A stretch of 64,000 nt of DNA, from the NCBI RefSeq assembly GCF_016904885.1, contig NZ_JADWYI010000001.1, positions 8,985,224-9,049,223 on the forward strand, given 5' to 3'. This stretch comes from Archangium primigenium (GTDB lineage Bacteria > Myxococcota > Myxococcia > Myxococcales > Myxococcaceae). The notes beneath the pieces are model-generated. The model had not been told where the DNA came from. It searched no databases and worked only from the letters and a program-made list of their open reading frames with translations. Below are positions 56,986-64,000 of this stretch, one piece after another (positions within the stretch are counted from its first letter, which is position 1; each line of letters begins with the position of its first letter). Both the position numbers and the translations under genes were made by a program.

Positions 56986-57414
56986 TCAGCGGTTCCTGGG
57001 GAACGGGGGCGGGAGCAGGTCCGGGTCGGTGCCGCGGACGATCCAGTCCTCCGCCCGAGCCTCCCAGTCGGCGTCCTTCTCCGCGTCCAGGTAGCGCTCG
57101 TAGACGTCCGTGCCCGAGGACTTGGCCGCGCGCAGCAGGGGAATCAGCGCCACCGTGCTGTCCAGCACCACCGCCGCGCGCTCCAGTCCGTGGGCCCGGG
57201 ACCACGCCATCGCCTCGCGCACGAGCGCCTGGGTGTCGGGGGGATTGGCGCGCTGCGTGCGCGCGTCCAGCAGCAGGCCGAAAGGCCGTCCCTCCAGGGC
57301 TGAGACTTGACGCTGGAGATCCTCGAACCAGGCCCGTGCGTCCGCGGGCGTCACGTAGCCAGGCGCCTGCACGCGAAAGCCATACGCCGTGCTCACGTTC
57401 TGAGGGACAGGCAT
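56986..57414 (-). CDS. Small STAS/SpoIIAA-like protein
   Basis: 142 residues from ATG 57414 (GAGGAAAG upstream). An alternating strand-helix pattern is seen: VSTAYGFRVQAPGYVTPADARAWF, GRPFGLLLDARTQRA, REAMAWSRAHGLERAAVVLDSTV, LLRAAKSSGTDVYERYLDAEKDADWEARAEDWI. This resembles the SpoIIAA/STAS-like fold found in small myxobacterial proteins, some of which bind lipids or regulators. The similarity is weak and no phosphorylatable Ser is obvious. It is cytoplasmic, and upstream of the DUF2071 gene on the same strand. Confidence 0.55.
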   Translation of the reverse strand: MPVPQNVSTAYGFRVQAPGYVTPADARAWFEDLQRQVSALEGRPFGLLLDARTQRANPPDTQALVREAMAWSRAHGLERAAVVLDSTVALIPLLRAAKSSGTDVYERYLDAEKDADWEARAEDWIVRGTDPDLLPPPFPRNR

Positions 57415-57588
57415 GCGCTTTCCTCGTGGACTCGCCAGACGCGAGCCCGAGCGCTCCGGTTCGCTCGGGCGCGCGAGTGTAGCGTGAACCACCCGCCGTC
57501 ACCCGAACATCACGCGCGGTCCGGGTCTCCATTGCTCCTGGAAAAATCCATTAGACTCCGGGGCCTCTCTCTCCGGAATCCGGTGACG

Positions 57589-59120
<1,532 letters not shown>

Positions 59121-59124
<4 letters not shown>

Positions 59125-60479
59125 CGGCCTGGCAGCGCCTTGGCGGCCTTGTCGCGCATGCGCTGGAGCTTCTCGCGCGGCAGCCACAGGCCGCGCGACA
59201 TCACCCCGAGCGCCTGCCCCACCCGGCCCACGTCCTCCAGGGGGTTGGCGGGCAGGAGCATCAGGTCCGCGTGCTGGCCCACCGCCACCGTGCCGAAGCG
59301 CGCCGCCGGGTCCACGTGCTCCTGGATGAAGGCGCCCGCGTCGCGGGTGGCCGCGCACAGGGCCGCGTAGGGGCTCAGGCCCGCGTCCACCAGCTCCCCC
59401 AGCTCGCGGTGCACCGAGGCGCCGGGAAACAGCCCCACGTCCGAGGCGTCCGTGCCCACCACCAGCCGCGCGCCCTCCTTCTGGAGCGCCCGCGTGAAGG
59501 CGCGCATCAGCGGGTAGAGCGCGCGCTCGCGCTCCCCATAGGCCGCCACGTCGATGCGGCGCGTCGGGTTGGTGTAGCTCCACGTGCGCAGCACCTCCGG
59601 GGACAGGTAGCGCGCCTCGGGGTCCGCGAAGACGCCCTCCACGTTCTCCAGCATCCGCAGCTGCGCGTGGATCTGCACCAGGCCCGGCGCCACCGTGGTG
59701 CCCGCGGCCTTGGTGGCGCGCGCGAGCTCGGCCAGGGCGGCCTCCTCCGGCAGGGTCCGCGCGAAGAACTCCGCGCCCGGCGCCACGAGCGCCTGACGCG
59801 CGCGCAGCACCGTGTCCACGCCGCCCTTGCGCGGCACGTGGCCCACCACGGGCAGCTTCTGCTGGCGCGCCATCCCGGAGATGACCGCGTACACCTCGGG
59901 ATCCAGCGTGTGGTAGACCTTGATGGCGTCGTAGCCCGCGAGCTTCTGCCGCACCACGGCGATGCGCGCCTGCTCCGCGCTCGTCACCGCCACCGCGTCC
60001 CCGCGTCCCGGCTGCCCGTCGAACAGCGGGCTGCTCGTGTAGAGCCGGGGACCGAAGCGCTGCTGCTCGGTGAGCTGGGCGCGCAGGGCGAGCTGTCGCG
60101 GCGAGCCGTTCAGGTCGAACACGGTGGTGACGCCGTGGGCGAGGTACGACAGCAGCTGCTCGTCCGAGTGCAGGTGGATCTGGAAGTCCGCCAGCCCCGG
60201 CATCAGGAAGTGGCCCCGGCCCTCGATGCGCTCGGCGTCGGCGGGCACGGTGATGGACGCGCTGGGCCCCAGGGCGGTGATGAAGCCATTGCGGACGACG
60301 ACCGTCTGGTCCATCAGGACACGCTCGGTGTCCATGGGGACGACGTGGACCCCCACGAAGGCGACGGCGCGCTCGGACACCACGGGCACCGACAGCGGCG
60401 CGCTCCGACAACCCGACAACATCCCCACCACGAACAACAGACAGGCGCCCAGGCTGGCCAGGACGCGCGGGGTCTTCAT
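59121..60479 (-). CDS. Amidohydrolase-family lipoprotein
   Basis: 452 residues. The signal ends in a textbook lipobox LSGC (Cys24). The metal-dependent hydrolase core is intact: HLHSD in GLADFQIHLHSDEQL, a central Lys in AGYDAIKVYH, His in VVGHVPRKGG, and Asp in VVGTDASDVGLF. The C-terminal strand VGQHADLMLLPANPLEDV is the usual closing motif of imidazolonepropionase-like enzymes. It should hydrolyse a cyclic amide or a peptide-like bond outside the cytoplasm; the substrate is unknown. It lies 49 bases downstream of the carotenoid operon regulator on the same strand. Confidence 0.85.
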
Positions 60480-60528
60480 GACAAGTCCCTTCGTTGCATA
60501 CCCGCTGGGGAGTATACGCCCGGGGGGC

Positions 60529-61437
60529 TCAGCTACTCAGCAGCCGTGCCCAGTCACTGGGACCCGCGAAGACGCGCGCGCCCCAGCGCTCGCAGAGAGC
60601 CCGATGGGTCAGGGCGCCCTGCCCGCCCACCCAGACGGGAGGACCGCCGGGGGTCAGCCCTTGCATGATGGGCTTGAGCATGGCCTCGAACGCCTCGGCG
60701 CCCGGATCCAGCACCGCCGAGAGCCCCACCAGGTCCACCTTCAGGGCCCGGGACATGCGGACCACCTCGTCGCCGGGGGTGCGCTGGCCCAGCAGCGTCA
60801 CCGTCATGCCGGCATGCCGCATCCGCAGCGCCAGCCCCAGGAGCCCCATCTCGTGCATCTCCTCCGGAAAGCACGCGAGCAGCACGTGGCGCCGCCCCTT
60901 GTTGGGCGCCGCGTGCAGCAGGCTGATGAGCCGCGCGCGCACCTCCTGGGTCACCAGGTGCTCCTGGCCCACGGAGAAGACGCCCGAGTGCCACAGGTCC
61001 CCCACCTCGCGCTGCAGGGGCACCAGCACGTCCTCGTAGGCCCTCAGGGGCGAGAGCGCCCCCAGCACCTCGTCCAGCGTCTCCGACACCCGCCGCTGGT
61101 CCAGCGCGCGCACCGCCTCGAGGATGTCCTCGCGCCAGGACTGGACGCTCACCGGACCCGGCTCCTGGGGGGCGGTGGACACGGCGGGCTGGGCGGCGTC
61201 GATCTCCGCCAGGAGCTGCGGCAGCATCGTGGCCGCCTCGCTGATGGACACCCCCTCCTCGGTCAGCTGCTTGAGCCGCTTGAGCAGGGCCACGTCCCGG
61301 TCCGTGTAGACGCGGTAGCCCGCGGGCGTGCGCCGGGGGGAGAGCACCCCATAGCGCCGCTCCCAGGCGCGGATGAGCTCCACCCGCACGCCGGAGAACT
61401 CCGCGGCCACGTGGATGCGGTAGGTGCGCTCAGCCAT
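60529..61437 (-). CDS. carH: CarA/CarH-type MerR regulator with B12-binding domain
   Basis: 302 residues. Residues 5-70 are a MerR winged helix (TYRIHVAAEFSGVRVELIRAWERRYG). The rest is a cobalamin module: Trp149-His150 and Glu159-His160 in DLWHSGVFSVGQEH, and His195 in EEMHEMG (ExHxxG in place of DxHxxG). The spacing from Trp149 to Glu159, His160 and His195 equals that of the B12 photoreceptor CarH as I recall it (131, 141, 142, 177). Such proteins repress carotenoid genes in the dark. It overlaps the acyltransferase gene by 8 bases. Only one such gene is present here; CarA versus CarH cannot be decided without a tree. Confidence 0.85.
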   Translation of the reverse strand: MAERTYRIHVAAEFSGVRVELIRAWERRYGVLSPRRTPAGYRVYTDRDVALLKRLKQLTEEGVSISEAATMLPQLLAEIDAAQPAVSTAPQEPGPVSVQSWREDILEAVRALDQRRVSETLDEVLGALSPLRAYEDVLVPLQREVGDLWHSGVFSVGQEHLVTQEVRARLISLLHAAPNKGRRHVLLACFPEEMHEMGLLGLALRMRHAGMTVTLLGQRTPGDEVVRMSRALKVDLVGLSAVLDPGAEAFEAMLKPIMQGLTPGGPPVWVGGQGALTHRALCERWGARVFAGPSDWARLLSS

Positions 61438-62110
61438 GGGACCGCCCGCGCACGGCGTCCCACCGCTCCGCGACGCCCCGGGCCCCCGCCACGCACCGGG
61501 TGAAGCCCTCCAGGCTCGTCACCGACTCCAGCGCGCGCACCGTGGCGCTCAGGGCCTCCTGGAAGCGCGCCAGGGGCCCGGCCGCATGGGCCTCGCCCAC
61601 CTGCACCAGCACGTCGGGCCGCTCGTGCTCGAAGAAGACGTAGCGGATGGCGAGCGGCACGCACGGCACCTGCCCCACCCGCGCGAGCAGCTCCACGCCG
61701 CGCTCGAGCCGCAGCTCCCGCGCTCCGAAGGGCCGCAGCTCGCCCTCGGGGAAGATGCACACCGCGGCCCGGGGTTTGCGCAGCAGGCCCCGCGCATAGC
61801 GCAGGGTCTCCAGGGACGAGGACCCCTCACCCCGGCGGATGCTGAACGCCCCCAGCCGCGACAGGAAGCGGTAGCGCGCCAGGTTGTGCTCCTCCATGAC
61901 GCAGTACGCATCCCAACCCGCCGCCCGCCCGAGCTGGTGCAGCACGAACCCATCCCACCAGTTGGTGTGGTTGGCGTAGACGAGCCGCGCCTGGGCGCCG
62001 CCCTCCAAGGGTCCGCGCACCCACAAGCCTCGGAAGGCGGACCGGAACTTCCAGCCCACGTACCCGTCGGCCACCCCGCCGAGAAGCCCCCCCTTGGCCG
62101 CGTGGATCAA
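61430..62110 (-). CDS. PlsC-type acyltransferase in the carotenoid operon
   Basis: 226 residues. The start is probably TTG 62110, overlapping the crtYd stop as TTGA; a GTG further in is possible. The acyltransferase motifs are YANHTNWWDGF (HxxxxD) and FPEGELRPFG, with VPLAIRYVFFEHERPD as the third block, all typical of lysophospholipid or glycolipid acyltransferases. Located after lycopene cyclase genes and with a GT2 gene upstream, it may acylate a glycosylated carotenoid (inference). It then overlaps the MerR regulator by 8 bases. Confidence 0.82.
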   Translation of the reverse strand: MIHAAKGGLLGGVADGYVGWKFRSAFRGLWVRGPLEGGAQARLVYANHTNWWDGFVLHQLGRAAGWDAYCVMEEHNLARYRFLSRLGAFSIRRGEGSSSLETLRYARGLLRKPRAAVCIFPEGELRPFGARELRLERGVELLARVGQVPCVPLAIRYVFFEHERPDVLVQVGEAHAAGPLARFQEALSATVRALESVTSLEGFTRCVAGARGVAERWDAVRGRSHG

Positions 62111-62454
62111 GGCACACGCGCCTCTCGCCGGGACAACAAGGCCAGGAAGAGGGTGAGCCCCAGGGCCACCATCACGCTGGTGAGCACGAAGAAGAGCAGC
62201 TCCTCCAGGGGCACCGCCCCCAGGTAGATGCCCAGGTGCTTGCCCTCGCCGAAGCCCCAGATGCCCTCGGCGATGGCCAGGTGGTCCGCGATGGACAGGT
62301 ACACGCCCACCACGAGCGCGGGTACGAGCGCCGCGCGGAAGATGGGGCCCGCGCGCTCGCGGAAGTAGAGGCGCAGCACCACCGCCTGCAACAGGATGAA
62401 GGGGCCCGCCCACGCCATCAGGTGGATGAAGTACGCCCAGCGCGAGTCCATCAT
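62107..62454 (-). CDS. crtYd: Lycopene cyclase subunit CrtYd
   Basis: 115 residues with three membrane helices. The motif VPLEELLFF is shared with its partner and with the fused lycopene cyclases of archaea and fungi. It works as a heterodimer with CrtYc to form the beta-ionone rings of beta- or gamma-carotene. ATG 62454 (followed by a second ATG) overlaps the crtYc stop as ATGA. The stop overlaps the next start as TTGA, so a continuous coupled chain of short genes is read. Confidence 0.9.
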   Translation of the reverse strand: MMDSRWAYFIHLMAWAGPFILLQAVVLRLYFRERAGPIFRAALVPALVVGVYLSIADHLAIAEGIWGFGEGKHLGIYLGAVPLEELLFFVLTSVMVALGLTLFLALLSRREARVP

Positions 62455-62834
62455 GGCGTCACCTCCCGGGTGCCCAGCCGCCGCTCGGGCTCGGACGCCC
62501 CCTTGGGCGTGACGGTCCGGGCCGAGGGCGCGAGCGACACGCCGCGCAGCCGCACCATCACCCACAGCCCCACCAGCAAGGTCTGCAGGCCGAAGAAGAG
62601 GTACTCCTCCAGCGGCAGGTAGCCCACGACGATGCCCCAGATGAGATCCGGCCGGAAGTGCCACAGGCCCCACTTCACCGCCAGGTTGTCCCACGGCATC
62701 GTCGCGCCGTAGACCACGAGCATCAGGATGCCCAGGGCCCCCATCTCCCGGCGCGTGTAGGTGCGCCCGTAGCGGATGGCGAGGAAGAGAATGGGCAACA
62801 CGACGAACAACCCCAGGAAACGCGCGTAGGTCAT
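62451..62834 (-). CDS. crtYc: Lycopene cyclase subunit CrtYc
   Basis: 127 residues, three membrane helices plus a hydrophilic tail. It opens with YARFLGLFVVLPILFLAI and has MPWDNLAVKWGLWHF and YLPLEEYLFF, the lycopene cyclase motif. It pairs with CrtYd encoded immediately downstream to cyclise lycopene. ATG 62834 overlaps the stop of the GT2 gene. In Myxococcus the same pair sits just ahead of the carA and carH regulators; here an acyltransferase gene lies between. Confidence 0.92.
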   Translation of the reverse strand: MTYARFLGLFVVLPILFLAIRYGRTYTRREMGALGILMLVVYGATMPWDNLAVKWGLWHFRPDLIWGIVVGYLPLEEYLFFGLQTLLVGLWVMVRLRGVSLAPSARTVTPKGASEPERRLGTREVTP

Positions 62835-63937
62835 GGCCTACCCTCCTTCAATCCCACCCAGAGCAATGACATGCGGCCTCCCGAATCCAATGCGTAGGTC
62901 CGCCCCCGCCAGGTCACCCGGGGGGCCCGCACGAGGGAGGAAACGAAGGCGGCCAATAGCAGGGCCTCGCCCAACAGCCAGTCGGCCCCCTGGAACGTGC
63001 CCGGCTCGCCGGACGCGCTCAACACCGCCAGCCGCCAGGACAACAGCGAGCGCACGGCCACGAGCCCCAGCACGCCCAGCGCCAGCGGGGCCGAGCCCCC
63101 GAGCAGGGCCAGGGCCAGCAAGGGCCAGGTGGGCGTGAAGAGCAGCGGCACCGTCGGGTAGAGGCCCGGACGGTGGCTGCGCAGCACCTGCATCCACCGG
63201 GTGAAGCGCTCCTGGGCGGCGCGCCAGTCTCCCGCGGCGAGCGGCACCCGCGCGGGCACCTCGCACAGCGCCACGCCGAGCCCCCGCGCGTACAGCCGCT
63301 TGGACAGCTCCAGGTCCTCGCCGATGTGGTCCGCCAGCGCGGGCAGCTCCTCGAGCGCCGCCGGCCCCAGGCCCAGCGCCTTGCCGCACACCGCCTGGGC
63401 GCCCGCGCTCATCACGTGCAGGGCCCGGAAGCTGTGGTGCGTGCGGCGCAGCAGGCCCGCCACCGCGCGTCCGGAGAGGCCCCGGGCCTCCACCGGCGTG
63501 GGCACCGCCGTGCTCAGCGCCACACCCGCCGCCACGGGCGCCGCCAGCCCCCGCACCAGCGCGCCCGTCACCGCCACGTCCGCGTCCACCACCAACACCA
63601 CCCGCCCCTCGCGCGGCAGCGTGTCGAGCGCGTGCAGCACGTGCCCCACCTTGCGGTTGGGCGTCCGGGGCTCGCTCGGCACCCAGCGCACGCCCTCGGG
63701 CAGCGCGGGACGCGTGGGCGAGAGCACCACCTGCTCGAGGGGCCCCGCGTAGTCGATGGGCGCCGCCAGGTTCTCCAGCTCCCGCGCGCTGGGCGCATCC
63801 ATGGGGCGCAGGAGCAGCACCGGTACGTGCGTGGACGCCCCCGGGCCCCGGGGGCGCATCAGCCGCGCCAGCGCCACCGCGCTGAAGCCCGCGGCCAGCA
63901 CCACCCACCCCAGGCCCAGGACCGTCCCCGCGCTCAT
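62831..63937 (-). CDS. GT2/GT21-like glycosyltransferase (ceramide-glucosyltransferase-like) in the carotenoid operon
   Basis: 368 residues. A membrane anchor at the N-terminus is followed by the nucleotide-sugar motif VLVVDADVAV, an acidic motif HIGEDLELSKRLYARG, and (Q/R)xxRW as QERFTRWMQV, the set typical of processive and ceramide glucosyltransferases. Three C-terminal helices follow. The active site faces the cytoplasm. In a carotenoid operon it may glycosylate a hydroxylated carotenoid (inference). ATG 63937 overlaps the stop of the upstream gene; its own stop overlaps the crtYc start. Confidence 0.83.
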   Translation of the reverse strand: MSAGTVLGLGWVVLAAGFSAVALARLMRPRGPGASTHVPVLLLRPMDAPSARELENLAAPIDYAGPLEQVVLSPTRPALPEGVRWVPSEPRTPNRKVGHVLHALDTLPREGRVVLVVDADVAVTGALVRGLAAPVAAGVALSTAVPTPVEARGLSGRAVAGLLRRTHHSFRALHVMSAGAQAVCGKALGLGPAALEELPALADHIGEDLELSKRLYARGLGVALCEVPARVPLAAGDWRAAQERFTRWMQVLRSHRPGLYPTVPLLFTPTWPLLALALLGGSAPLALGVLGLVAVRSLLSWRLAVLSASGEPGTFQGADWLLGEALLLAAFVSSLVRAPRVTWRGRTYALDSGGRMSLLWVGLKEGRP

Positions 63938-64000
63938 GCCTGACGCTCCACGCGCGTGCGGAAGTGCGCCATCCAGCGGATGTAGGGCGAGTGGAAGCGC
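63934..64000 (-). CDS. C-terminal end of an upstream operon gene (partial)
   Basis: Only the last 22 codons are in the window, ending HFRTRVERQA and TGA at 63934-63936, overlapping the GT2 start as ATGA. The overlap and strand make it part of the carotenoid operon. Too little remains to name it. Confidence 0.6.
   Translation of the reverse strand, partial: RFHSPYIRWMAHFRTRVERQA

Overview
The window is high-GC (roughly 70% or more by eye) and densely coded, and everything in it points to a myxobacterium, most likely of the Cystobacter/Archangium/Melittangium/Myxococcus side (Cystobacterineae). The supporting traits are two proteins ending in MYXO-CTERM-like tails (a Cys motif, a membrane helix and an Arg-rich end), four eukaryotic-type Ser/Thr kinases, a SitA-like lipoprotein toxin with its neighbour, a car-type carotenoid cluster with heterodimeric lycopene cyclase and a CarA/CarH regulator, and many lipoproteins of unknown role. 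No tRNA, rRNA, CRISPR array, insertion sequence or prophage was seen.

Layout. 1-6.4 kb: end of a coiled-coil exported protein, a type-B carboxylesterase lipoprotein, a HypA-like zinc protein, then the oxidative pentose phosphate genes zwf and a pgl-gnd gene that is one continuous reading frame. 6.4-13 kb: a MYXO-CTERM surface protein, a choice-of-anchor-A lipoprotein, a uracil/xanthine permease, an outer-membrane-like protein, a VOC protein and a kinase. 13-20 kb: a carboxypeptidase-regulatory-repeat protein, a polytopic GT-C-like membrane protein, two HEAT-repeat proteins and a secreted M23 peptidase. 20-24 kb: a kinase carrying an anti-sigma-type zinc motif, translationally coupled to a sigma factor. 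24-26.4 kb: the SitA-like toxin/immunity pair, with visibly lower GC. 26.5-36.5 kb: chitinase, pirin, DUF2127, M28 peptidase, GT39 glycosyltransferase, acyl-CoA synthetase and hypothetical membrane or secreted proteins. 37.3-39.2 kb: the glutathione-dependent formaldehyde pair. 39.4-44.9 kb: a polysaccharide-lyase-like surface protein and a 1456-residue multidomain fatty acid enzyme. 45-55 kb: a giant kinase/ATPase/TPR regulator, an OPT transporter coupled to an FHA-hybrid histidine kinase, and a divergent kinase. 55-60.5 kb: a repeat lipoprotein, DUF2071, a STAS-like protein, a POT peptide transporter and an amidohydrolase lipoprotein. 60.5-64 kb: the end of a carotenoid operon read on the minus strand.

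How genes work together. Many neighbours overlap by the 4-base ATGA (or TTGA) arrangement, implying translational coupling: zwf/pgl-gnd, outer-membrane-like protein/VOC, kinase/sigma factor, pirin/DUF2127, GT39/M28, histidine kinase/OPT, and the chain ending in GT2/crtYc/crtYd/acyltransferase. The most interesting candidates for undescribed biology are: (i) the SitA-like toxin with a beta-helix-like putative immunity protein; (ii) a single-chain enzyme joining a fatty acyl-AMP ligase, a short carrier-like segment, an unrecognised central region and a cyanobacterial acyl-ACP-reductase-like C-terminus with the catalytic-type Cys retained; (iii) the fused Pgl-Gnd; (iv) a kinase bearing a HxxxCxxC motif coupled to a sigma factor; and (v) a CarH-type regulator that keeps the B12 photoreceptor residues at the spacing I recall for CarH. 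All family calls come from reading sequence motifs; no database search was run.
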